This document shows positions 1 through 7,182 of a DNA stretch of 9,509 bases, piece after piece. Source of the DNA: Lentisphaeria bacterium (GTDB lineage: Bacteria; Verrucomicrobiota; Lentisphaeria; JABSQK01; UBA12247); assembly GCA_003477185.1 (NCBI GenBank), contig DMTJ01000183.1, positions 1 to 9,509 on the forward strand, in the 5' to 3' direction. How positions within the stretch are numbered: the stretch's first letter is position 1; every line of letters begins with the position of its first letter. The notes below the pieces were generated by a model. That model was not told the DNA's origin. It did no database searches and worked only from the letters and a program-made list of their open reading frames with translations. Position numbers and translations under genes: made by a program.

Positions 1-673
1 GTGTGATCTTGATCGCCCGGTTATCCGCGCCGTCGGTAAACAGGACCATGACGCGCTTCTTGGCTGGGGAATCTCGCAGCCGGGTGACGCAGCCAGCGAT
101 CGGTGCGGCGATGCCAGTGCCATCTTCGATCATGCCGGTCTTGAGCTGCGCGAGGTGCGACTTCAGGAAGTCATGATCAAGCGTCGGTGGGCAGACTGTG
201 TAGGTCACGCCAGCAAAGGCAACTAGCCCGATTCGGTCGTTCGGGCGCCGGTCAATAAAACGCGCCACTTCCTGCTTAGCCAGAGCAATGCGCTGCGGAA
301 TGCTGGCATTGCGGATCCCGTTTGCCAGCGCCGCCTCCGTGCGAATATTCTCGGGGGCATCGTAAATATCCATGCTGGTGGAGCTGTCGAGCGCCAGCAT
401 GATGTCAATGCCTTGTTTGCGGGTGATTGTCTCTTTGCGTCCTGCCTGCGGATGACAAAGTGCGACGATCAACAAGCCGAGCCCGATGACCTCGCACAGC
501 AGCGGCACGCGCAGAAGCATGCTGACCGGCGAGCGACCGGCCCGGGCTGGCTCGAGCGAAGAAACTCGCAGCGATGGGCGCTTCAGCAGCCAGCCACGGA
601 TAGCTGCCACCGCCAGCGGAATGATCAGCACGGCCATCCATTTGGACGCGAAATGTAGAAACTCGCCGTTCAC
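1..673 (-). CDS. BatA-like VWA-domain membrane protein, C-terminus beyond the window
   Basis: The first 224 residues of a membrane-anchored von Willebrand factor A protein are present; the reading frame is still open at base 1. Two hydrophobic segments (about residues 12-29 and 57-73) precede the VWA domain, as in BatA/BatB proteins, and the stretch LCHPQAG resembles the conserved ARPQ-type motif just before the domain. The VWA domain starts near residue 89. Its metal-ion (MIDAS) site looks intact: DSSTS (D96, S98, S100), the threonine of GTG (T186) and the aspartate of FTDGADN (D214). Family knowledge: BatA-type proteins sit in the cytoplasmic membrane with the VWA domain in the periplasm, usually encoded beside a MoxR AAA+ ATPase and other Bat proteins, and are linked to stress tolerance or envelope maturation. 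The start is GTG at 671-673, overlapping the upstream gene's TGA (670-672) and preceded by a GAGGA Shine-Dalgarno, so the two genes are translationally coupled. BatB is the main alternative; the missing C-terminus prevents a firm choice. Confidence 0.88.
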   Translation of the reverse strand, partial: MNGEFLHFASKWMAVLIIPLAVAAIRGWLLKRPSLRVSSLEPARAGRSPVSMLLRVPLLCEVIGLGLLIVALCHPQAGRKETITRKQGIDIMLALDSSTSMDIYDAPENIRTEAALANGIRNASIPQRIALAKQEVARFIDRRPNDRIGLVAFAGVTYTVCPPTLDHDFLKSHLAQLKTGMIEDGTGIAAPIAGCVTRLRDSPAKKRVMVLFTDGADNRAIKIT

Positions 674-1626
674 GCGGATTCCTCGGCTTTCTGCGCCTGA
701 CGCACAGCTTCGCTGGTTTCGACCACGAATTCTTTGGCTTTGTCGATGCTTTCCTCAAGTTGGCGGACGGTCGCATCCATGCGGGCAAACTTGACCATGT
801 CGGCCGAGCTCAGAAAGTCCGCGAGTAGCAAGCGGTGGTCGGTGCTGAGCTGGCTGTTCGGACGGTTGATCTCTTTCAAAAATTCGGGGGTGGTGCGTTC
901 GGTCGCGGGGACTTGATAAAGCGCTTCGATGTAGCGGCGGACGATGTCGGTGAGCTCGACATAGACTTCGTTCGCTGGCAGCGGCAGTGAAGACCGCAAG
1001 CCGCCGAGGGCGCGCTCGGCCAGGGTCCATGGGGGCTCGATCTTACGCGTCACGGCACCATCTGCTTCGTTGCCGCGGCGCAGCAAGTAGCGGATCACCG
1101 CGATTGTCACGAGCAGCGCCAGGGCACAGCCGATGTAAAACCAGACGCTGCGTCCGCCAAGTACGCTGCTGTCTAGTGCAGCGGCGCTCGTCGCCTCGGG
1201 CTGATCTCGCGGCTGAATCACGATCTCCGGCACGGTGAACGCGAGCGTGTCATCATTCGTATCGCTTTCCGCGACCACGCCCAGCTTGGCCTGGGACTCG
1301 GGAAACGTGGTCACCTCAAACGCCTGCAGGGGAATTCGCACCTCGTAGCGCCAGCCGCCCAGCCGCGGTCGCCCCTTCACGGTCAGTTCCTGCTTTCGTG
1401 CCTCGAGCCCTTTCGGCAGCTTCATCTCCACGTATTTATCCGGCGTGCCGATGCCGGATGACTCCAAAACCAGAGTCAATGGAATCAGGCTCCCAGAAAA
1501 ATGCGGTCCCTCGCTCAGCGAGACGGAGACGACTTTGGGCGGCCCGCCTGCGACATACGACCAAGCCAATCCCCCAAGAAGCAGGGCTGCGGCGATCGAA
1601 ATAATTACAAGTAGTTTACGATTCAT
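670..1626 (-). CDS. BatD-like membrane protein with periplasmic beta domain and cytosolic helical domain
   Basis: A 318-residue protein with a hydrophobic N-terminal segment (residues 4-22, signal peptide or anchor), a beta-rich exported region (about 30-140; it includes SGSLIPLTLVLESSG, typical of Ig-like BatD segments), a second membrane segment (about 160-183, followed by LLRRG) and a C-terminal cytosolic helical domain. That last domain carries PPWTLAERAL (198-207), a DIVRRYIE helix (227-234), TTPEFL (245-250) and DFLSSADMVKFAR (270-282). This pattern is familiar from BatD and DUF4381-type proteins encoded beside MoxR/VWA genes. The C-terminal tail (about 285-318) is charged and helical. 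The gene is first in its leftward operon, and its stop overlaps the GTG of the batA-like gene. The ATG at 1626 is the first one after an in-frame TAA; I see no clear Shine-Dalgarno before it. It is short for a full BatD, so it may combine a reduced BatD N-terminus with a DUF4381-like C-terminus. Role (inferred): partner of the VWA protein in the membrane. Confidence 0.82.
   Translation of the reverse strand: MNRKLLVIISIAAALLLGGLAWSYVAGGPPKVVSVSLSEGPHFSGSLIPLTLVLESSGIGTPDKYVEMKLPKGLEARKQELTVKGRPRLGGWRYEVRIPLQAFEVTTFPESQAKLGVVAESDTNDDTLAFTVPEIVIQPRDQPEATSAAALDSSVLGGRSVWFYIGCALALLVTIAVIRYLLRRGNEADGAVTRKIEPPWTLAERALGGLRSSLPLPANEVYVELTDIVRRYIEALYQVPATERTTPEFLKEINRPNSQLSTDHRLLLADFLSSADMVKFARMDATVRQLEESIDKAKEFVVETSEAVRQAQKAEESA
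680..684 (-). promoter_or_regulatory. Ribosome binding site of the batA-like gene
   Basis: On the minus strand this reads GAGGA, seven bases before the GTG at 673-671. It is the clearest Shine-Dalgarno in the window and supports GTG as the true start, even though it lies inside the last codons of the preceding gene. Confidence 0.6.
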
Positions 1627-1822
1627 GCACGGTGCGTATTAGTTGAACGGGATGCGCGAGGCGCGCAGGCGAGCGCTTGTGACAGCGCCTTGCGCCGATG
1701 GTTCCGACGCGTAAAGCCAAACGATACGAGCCATCGCAGATTGGACCAGTGACTTGTCGAGCCACAAAAACACCCTACTGTGCGCCGGTCAGGCAACCAT
1801 TGAATTTCCGCTGAACAAATTT
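1627..1822. promoter_or_regulatory. Divergent intergenic region between Bat-type and bpX-type operons
   Basis: These 196 bases separate two genes read in opposite directions, so promoters for both operons should lie here or just inside. I found no convincing -35/-10 pair on either strand. The half nearer the plus-strand gene is AT-richer (from about 1760), while 1650-1700 is very GC-rich and contains an imperfect inverted repeat. If the plus-strand gene starts instead at the TTG at 1754, the region shrinks to 127 bases. Confidence 0.5.
1662..1695. repeat. GC-rich imperfect inverted repeat in the divergent intergenic region
   Basis: GCGC at 1663-1666 and AGGCG at 1667-1671 can pair with CGCCT at 1686-1690 and GCGC at 1692-1695. 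This gives a nine-pair stem with one bulged T (1691) around a 14-base loop. No T-run follows on either strand, so it does not look like an intrinsic terminator. It could be an operator, or a leader hairpin for either operon. In such GC-rich sequence a stem of this quality can also arise by chance. Confidence 0.35.
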
Positions 1823-4498
1823 ATGAGCGAAACGATCGCACGCGCCCATTTCGCGCCACACGAGCAGAGCTTCTGGCAATGGTCGGAAGACGGCGTGGAG
1901 CTAGCCTTGGCCAATGGTCGGCTGGTCGCGTTTCGGCAGCAGGTCGTGGGAATCCTTGAACGCCTCGAGCACGATGGCCTTCCGCCGTTTCCTGCCTTGG
2001 TCATGCTCATGGTCAGTTTCTCCAACGACTGGTCTCGCGATGAGGTGCGCCATGGCATCTTCAGCCCCTTTCTAAACGGCATCTGCACGATCTACCCTGA
2101 GGAATGGGACGACGCCAAGGAGTTGGTGCACGAGACCATGGAGGTCCTCGAAAAGATTAATGAGCAGCCGTTTAGCCAGTCCCCTACCGGGCAGGCGACG
2201 GTGGCCGAGCTCGTATTGCCCCGCCGAGAAGTCTCGTCAGAGGACGCGCCAGGTGTCGTTGGCGCTCTCCGAGATCTATCTACGTCCCTCGCGCCGCGTC
2301 CGCCGCAGTCGCCAGAAGACTCGCTCGCCGACACGTTGCGACAAATCAAGCTGCTGCACGAAGGACTGAGAAAGCTCGATTTCAACGTGGTCGCGGTTCG
2401 GGCCGCAACTGGACTGGATGACATCCCCAGCACCCCCGAAGAACTCGAGGTGGGGCGTGAGTTCAGCTACCTGCTCCAGCAACTGCGTGAGGACGATGAG
2501 CTGGGCGCCTTGGTGAATCTTGCGAACCGGCTGGTGCCCGCCAGCCATCTGCCGCGCTTGTGTCATTCGCCGGTGGATGTGACGGGCGACGGCTATGGGG
2601 ACATTTCGAACCGTGGAGAGCTCCATCGCCTGCTACTTACCGAGCTTGCATACGACGAATTAACCATGGCAGCTCGGCTGGCGAACAATGAAGCGCTCTA
2701 CCTGCGACGCGAACCAGCTCAGCAATCACTGGATCGTCACCGCATTCTGCTGTTGGATTGCGGAATCCGCATGTGGGGCGTGCCGCGCATTATGGCGACC
2801 GCTGCTGCGCTTGCCTTCGCCAGTACCACCGGGAACGGCACCGTGCAGATCTGGCGCAGTGATGAGGATCGGGTAAAAGCCGTCAGTCTCTCGTCGCGGG
2901 CCGATCTCATCGATCACCTGGAGGTGCTTGAGACCACCGCTCATCCCGGACTGGCTCTGGTCCAATTGCTGCGACTGTTACCGCCGCGGGACCGCGAGGT
3001 CATCTTCATCACCCATGAACGCGCGTTGCAGGACCCGGACTTTCGGCGGCACTTGCGGCTGGTGAATTCTGCTCACCTCTACGCAGCCACAGTAAACAGC
3101 CATGGTGAATTCTGTATCTATTCCGTCACCTCCAGTGGAAACTTGCGCCTGCGGCATGCCGAGATGGAACGAAGCATTCTGCGTGACGCCTGCGCGCCGA
3201 CCAAGGCTACCAGCACTGGTGAACGACCGCTAATCTATGACTTGGATGAGTTTCCGCTGCGCGTCCCTGCGGATGTCGACGTGCGCCACGTGTGCGCGAA
3301 CGGGCCGGACCAGGCCATCGCCTTACAGCCGGATGGGACGCTGCTGTATTTCGACGATCCCAAGCGCTGCCCGCGCCTGCTGTCCGTACGCTTACCCGAG
3401 GCCACGCCGTCTGCCGCCTTCTTCCAAGAAGGGGAATGCATCCTTCTGGCTCGTGCGGGCGAATCGCGGGCACGGATTGCCGTGCAGGCCGATCTCATTG
3501 GGCGCGTCGTCTCTTCGCCCGTGCAACTGCAGGTCAGCCGTGGGCTGCCGGCCTATGTCGACGGCGGCATCGTGTTCTACGTGTCTCTGCCCGAAGTACA
3601 CGCGGTCGATCTGGCGACCGGTGAGATACTGCAGACTGTGGACTGCCGGGAGCATAAGCTCCGGCATCATGATGGCCGGTTCTGCAAGAGCTCGGATAAG
3701 AAAGACAACGGCTGGTACCAGTTCAGTTGGAGCAATGGCATTCAGTTCGACCGCATGGGCGACGCGCAGGAGATCGTCCATCCGTTTGACCGCTTCGGGC
3801 ACCTTGGGCCATGGTCCGTTGGCACCGACGGAGAAATTATCGATCGCTCGATCGATCGTAGTATCCTGACGAATATGCTGGTCGTGAAGCCTGTCACCTG
3901 GGCGCAGAGCTCCCCAGACGGGCATCTCGTCATCGCCTGCGATAACGCCAATCAGCTCTGGCAATACGACTTGCAGTCCTCTTCCGTAGAGAGGCTCACG
4001 CTGCGCCCCGACCAGACCGAGGAATGGCAGGCTGTGCTGGAGAGCCATAATACCGCGGCTACCGCGACCACTCGTCCGGGAGTCAGAGGGATCACCGCCG
4101 CTCTGGTCCAGTCCGGAAACCTCTTCCTTCAATACGAAGAGCAAGGCTGGCTCGGCCTGACCTTTGACCATGGCGTGCTCTGTCTGTTGCCCGGCGATCC
4201 CTTGGTGGTAAATCGCGCCACCTTTATGGCCATCCCCTCGCCGCGCGGTTTCGGCGTCACCCTGCGGCGGGCAGAACTACCGCGAGGAGCCTGCATTCTT
4301 GACTCGCTCAACATGCTTCACATCCGTGCAAACGACTCAGCCTCTGAAGAAATCTGCATTACCCTCACAGATGGACCGCTTGCTGCGTGGACCTCGGCCA
4401 ACCGCGTGTTTGGTCTGAAGGAACTGACCCATGGAGAAGAACAAGATTGTGCTGAATTCGAACCAATGCTTCGCTCCGTATTGGCGGCCTGCGAATGA
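1823..4498 (+). CDS. VWA-like and beta-propeller protein of the MoxR-vWA-bpX ternary type
   Basis: An 891-residue cytosolic protein without signal peptide or membrane segment (numbering from ATG 1823). Residues about 10-70 hold a conserved start with SFWQWSEDG and GLPPFPALV. Residues 253-299 carry GDGYGDISNRGELHRLLL followed by NNEALYLRREP, which I recognise as the signature block just before the VWA-like domain in this family. The VWA-like domain (about 306-440) opens with ILLLDCGIRMWGVPR, where the MIDAS DxSxS has become D312-C-G-I-R. HPGLALVQLL and EVIFITHERAL follow the VWA fold order. Residues about 475-830 are repeated beta-strand blades; the clearest is SPDGHLVIACDN with LWQYDL (697-717). 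Family knowledge: such proteins are encoded with a MoxR ATPase and other propeller proteins in the bpX ternary systems, with unknown clients. The stop overlaps the next ATG (ATGA). A TTG at 1754 would add 23 residues; I prefer ATG 1823 for codon type and because the family core starts soon after it, but neither has a good Shine-Dalgarno. Confidence 0.85.
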   Translation: MSETIARAHFAPHEQSFWQWSEDGVELALANGRLVAFRQQVVGILERLEHDGLPPFPALVMLMVSFSNDWSRDEVRHGIFSPFLNGICTIYPEEWDDAKELVHETMEVLEKINEQPFSQSPTGQATVAELVLPRREVSSEDAPGVVGALRDLSTSLAPRPPQSPEDSLADTLRQIKLLHEGLRKLDFNVVAVRAATGLDDIPSTPEELEVGREFSYLLQQLREDDELGALVNLANRLVPASHLPRLCHSPVDVTGDGYGDISNRGELHRLLLTELAYDELTMAARLANNEALYLRREPAQQSLDRHRILLLDCGIRMWGVPRIMATAAALAFASTTGNGTVQIWRSDEDRVKAVSLSSRADLIDHLEVLETTAHPGLALVQLLRLLPPRDREVIFITHERALQDPDFRRHLRLVNSAHLYAATVNSHGEFCIYSVTSSGNLRLRHAEMERSILRDACAPTKATSTGERPLIYDLDEFPLRVPADVDVRHVCANGPDQAIALQPDGTLLYFDDPKRCPRLLSVRLPEATPSAAFFQEGECILLARAGESRARIAVQADLIGRVVSSPVQLQVSRGLPAYVDGGIVFYVSLPEVHAVDLATGEILQTVDCREHKLRHHDGRFCKSSDKKDNGWYQFSWSNGIQFDRMGDAQEIVHPFDRFGHLGPWSVGTDGEIIDRSIDRSILTNMLVVKPVTWAQSSPDGHLVIACDNANQLWQYDLQSSSVERLTLRPDQTEEWQAVLESHNTAATATTRPGVRGITAALVQSGNLFLQYEEQGWLGLTFDHGVLCLLPGDPLVVNRATFMAIPSPRGFGVTLRRAELPRGACILDSLNMLHIRANDSASEEICITLTDGPLAAWTSANRVFGLKELTHGEEQDCAEFEPMLRSVLAACE

Positions 4499-7182
4499 AA
4501 GCGCAACTTGAACTCACGCCGGCGAACACGCCACATGATGTCGGGGCCTGGTTGCTCCCGATTAGCGGGACTCGGCGTTGGCTGGAAATCCTACTTGAAT
4601 GGCCATCTACGACTATGGACATGCCCCTGTACATCCTGCCTAGCAGCGTAAGAGACCGTACGCCATGGGCGTTGCTGATCGCTGCCCAGCCGCTTTCGCC
4701 CAAACCATCCCCTCGCGCTATTGCCTACAGGACCATGGGGCCGCTTTTTCTCCCGATCGATCGGGAGATCTTGCCAGCCGTCACAGAAACCGAACTCGCG
4801 GGCCTCATTCCCTATCCGAAAGCCTGCTGGCATCCAGCGATCGGGCTGATCCCGATCGAACACAATGACATCCACGGCCTGCAAGACCTCGTAAGTATTT
4901 CCTGCAAGCCTAAGACCGAATGGTTCCACGCAGTTGCCCCAGAAAGCGAGTCGGTCCCACTGTTGGCGGTGCAAGCAGACCCGAACGAGGCGGTCGCCGA
5001 TTCCATGACGTGGCTCTCTGAGAATATTGCCAATGAAAAGCCCGAGGCGCTGCCCGGAAAAAAGACAGAGTCCAAGTTCGGCAAGATGGTGCGCGAACGC
5101 GCCGAGCGCGGCCTAGGCGCTATGGAGCAAGCCATGCAAACCCGGGCCGGGCGCCCAGATGAGGGCCAGGGCGGATCTTCCTCAGGCGTGGGAAAGTGGA
5201 TGCACGGAAAGCTCAGTCACATGCGCGAGAAGATGCAGATGCGTCGCCGCGTCGAGATCGAGCGGCTCGTGTCAATGCTCGAGTGTGACCCAGATGAAGG
5301 CCTGAAGTATGCGATCCCGTTCAGTGGCGGTTCCTCGCGCGGCACCTCAGAGCCCAAGGCCAATCTGAGCGAGCAAAAGCCAGATTTCGACCTGGACCGC
5401 CTTGGCGGCGGAGATGCCGGAGATGCCTGGACCATCCCGCTAGATCTGCAGCACCAGCTACTGCAATTGTATCGTCAGCTGGCGAATCGCGAGATCCGCA
5501 TGGGGCGCACGCGCCGCGCCGCCTACATTCTCGCCGAGCTTGCCCATGACTACGCGCAGGCTGCGTCTATCCTCGAGGCCGGCAAGCAGTATCGCGAAGC
5601 CGCTTCTCTCTATCGGGACCACCTTGAGCGACCGTTTGAGGCCGCGCGCTGCCTCGTGGCTGGCGGCTACCTCAGCGAAGCAATCCCCATCTATGAGAGC
5701 GACGGGAAATACGCGCAGGCTGGTGACCTTTACGCACAGCTGGGCCAGAAAGCACAGGCCACGAACGCCTATGAGCAGGCTGTCGCCAGGGAGCTGAGCC
5801 AGGGCAATACCGTCTCTGCCGCGCACCTCTACGAGACCAAACTGCAAGACCAAGAGACCGCCCTTGAGTGCCTCGCCGCAGCCTGGCCCAAATCTCGCCA
5901 GGCGATTCCTGCACTGCGCGAACGCATCGCCTTGTTGGGGCGGCTGGGCCGTCATTCCCAGACCTTTGAGATCGTCGGGAATATCGTCCTCGAGGCATCG
6001 GGACATCTCCGAGATGCGGACATCGCCCAAATGCTTGCGGACATCGCATCGGGCTACCCGGGCCGCGAGGTGCGGGAGCTTGCCGCGGATCAGGCCAGAG
6101 TCTTGCTTAGCCGTTATCTCGGTGGCTCCGACCTTGCCACCGTGCGTCTAGCCGTACGCACCCTGCGGGAATTGGCTCCGGAAGATACGCTCCTACAGCG
6201 CGATGCCACCCGTCATTTTGAGCGTTGGCGCGACAAGGTGGCCGGCACATTCACCCTCCAAGAGACCGTCCGGACCCTGGCTAGTTTCAACTTGAGCATC
6301 GAGGCGCGCTGGATGGCCGTGCAAGTGGCTCCCACCGGGTTCGTCGCCGCCGGTTTCTCGCAAGGCGCGCCTGTCATCGCCCGCTGCAGCTGGGATGGGC
6401 AGGAAGACATTCTCGACTTCGAGCGGGTGCTTTCTCACCGTTCCCGCATTTTGGTGGCTGTCGACGGGCAGAACCAGATGCCCACGCTGGTGCATTTTCC
6501 CGATTGCGCCACCCAGACCCAAGCCTTTGGCTACGGGGCTAGCCGCCTGGCTGACTCCGTCGTGGTCGGGCCCGACTGGCTGCCAGCGAATGTCCTTGGC
6601 ATCGCCTACGATCGCAACGGCTTGCAGTGGGTCCTCACCACTGGCCCCTTCGGCTATGCCATTGCCCAGTATCACGATCGCGTGCTAAAGGGCGTATTCG
6701 ACGTCTCCATAGGCGGTGCCAGCACCCTCACACGGCCGGCCTACGGCGAGCCATTCATTATTGTCCAAGACTGCGCCATTATCGGCGTGGGCCGCAAGCT
6801 CGTGCTCTTTCGGCCGGGAATCGGCACCGACTCCATCTCCGTTAACAGCAGTATTCGCGAACTCCGCAGAGGCACCCACAACGACGTCGTACTGGTGATC
6901 TGCCGCCGCGGCTTCAGTGTCATCCGGCTGCGTGCCCCCGGCGAGAGCCCAGTCGTTCTGCTTGAGAACGAAGGCGTCGCCCTAGCCGGCGCGGTCAGCG
7001 AGTATCACTACGCGGTTGCCAATCAGAAGACCATCGACATCTACTATCGTCGCCAGACCAAGCCTGCGTATTCCATCACCTTGCCACAGGAGAACGCCCT
7101 GGCTGTTCTGCCCATCTCCCGGCACGAGCTTGGCGTCTTCTTTGCCAACGGTGGTGTAGTGCGGTACCAACTGCCCGACTAA
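4495..7182 (+). CDS. bpX6-like protein with TPR-like helical repeats and C-terminal beta-propeller
   Basis: An 895-residue soluble protein in three parts. Residues 1-155 form a compact domain with GAWLLPI, GPLFLPIDREILP and ACWHPAIGLIPIE, resembling the N-terminal bpX-type domain of MoxR-vWA-propeller ternary systems. Residues 160-310 are a polar linker: basic helices (KFGKMVRERAERG; KLSHMREKMQMRRRVEIERL), Gly/Ser-rich stretches, and the conserved blocks ECDPDEGLKYAIPF (263-276) and DFDLDRLGGGDAGD (297-310). Residues 315-500 are helix pairs like TPRs or an alpha-solenoid, with RRAAYILAELAHDY, YREAASLYRDHL, GGYLSEAIPIYES and YAQAGDLYAQLG. Residues about 600-895 are beta-strand rich and probably a propeller (SIEARWMAVQVAP, NGLQWVLTTGPFG, HNDVVLVICRRGFSVIRL). 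The architecture implies a cytosolic scaffold, the helical repeats binding one partner and the propeller another; this is inferred. The ATG overlaps the previous TGA and its TAA overlaps the next ATG, so it lies in the middle of a coupled operon. The bpX6 assignment rests on my recall of the family. Confidence 0.85.
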   Translation: MKAQLELTPANTPHDVGAWLLPISGTRRWLEILLEWPSTTMDMPLYILPSSVRDRTPWALLIAAQPLSPKPSPRAIAYRTMGPLFLPIDREILPAVTETELAGLIPYPKACWHPAIGLIPIEHNDIHGLQDLVSISCKPKTEWFHAVAPESESVPLLAVQADPNEAVADSMTWLSENIANEKPEALPGKKTESKFGKMVRERAERGLGAMEQAMQTRAGRPDEGQGGSSSGVGKWMHGKLSHMREKMQMRRRVEIERLVSMLECDPDEGLKYAIPFSGGSSRGTSEPKANLSEQKPDFDLDRLGGGDAGDAWTIPLDLQHQLLQLYRQLANREIRMGRTRRAAYILAELAHDYAQAASILEAGKQYREAASLYRDHLERPFEAARCLVAGGYLSEAIPIYESDGKYAQAGDLYAQLGQKAQATNAYEQAVARELSQGNTVSAAHLYETKLQDQETALECLAAAWPKSRQAIPALRERIALLGRLGRHSQTFEIVGNIVLEASGHLRDADIAQMLADIASGYPGREVRELAADQARVLLSRYLGGSDLATVRLAVRTLRELAPEDTLLQRDATRHFERWRDKVAGTFTLQETVRTLASFNLSIEARWMAVQVAPTGFVAAGFSQGAPVIARCSWDGQEDILDFERVLSHRSRILVAVDGQNQMPTLVHFPDCATQTQAFGYGASRLADSVVVGPDWLPANVLGIAYDRNGLQWVLTTGPFGYAIAQYHDRVLKGVFDVSIGGASTLTRPAYGEPFIIVQDCAIIGVGRKLVLFRPGIGTDSISVNSSIRELRRGTHNDVVLVICRRGFSVIRLRAPGESPVVLLENEGVALAGAVSEYHYAVANQKTIDIYYRRQTKPAYSITLPQENALAVLPISRHELGVFFANGGVVRYQLPD

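Noticed and set aside
405..788. A 127-residue minus-strand frame across the BatD-BatA junction
   Set aside because: It spans the ends of two recognised genes in another frame, and its composition is that of a shadow frame.
3237..3869. A 210-residue plus-strand frame offset from the propeller gene
   Set aside because: It is rich in Ser, Arg, Cys and Pro, typical of an out-of-frame reading of GC-rich DNA, and lies inside a well-supported gene.
3392..4171. A 259-residue open frame on the minus strand
   Set aside because: It lies wholly inside the VWA-propeller gene, antisense to it, and has no family motif. The plus-strand frame shows clear domain signatures across the same bases.
5458..6030. 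A 190-residue open frame on the minus strand
   Set aside because: It is antisense to the TPR-like repeat region, whose repeated Ala/Leu/Glu codons commonly leave long open antisense frames. It has no recognisable motif.
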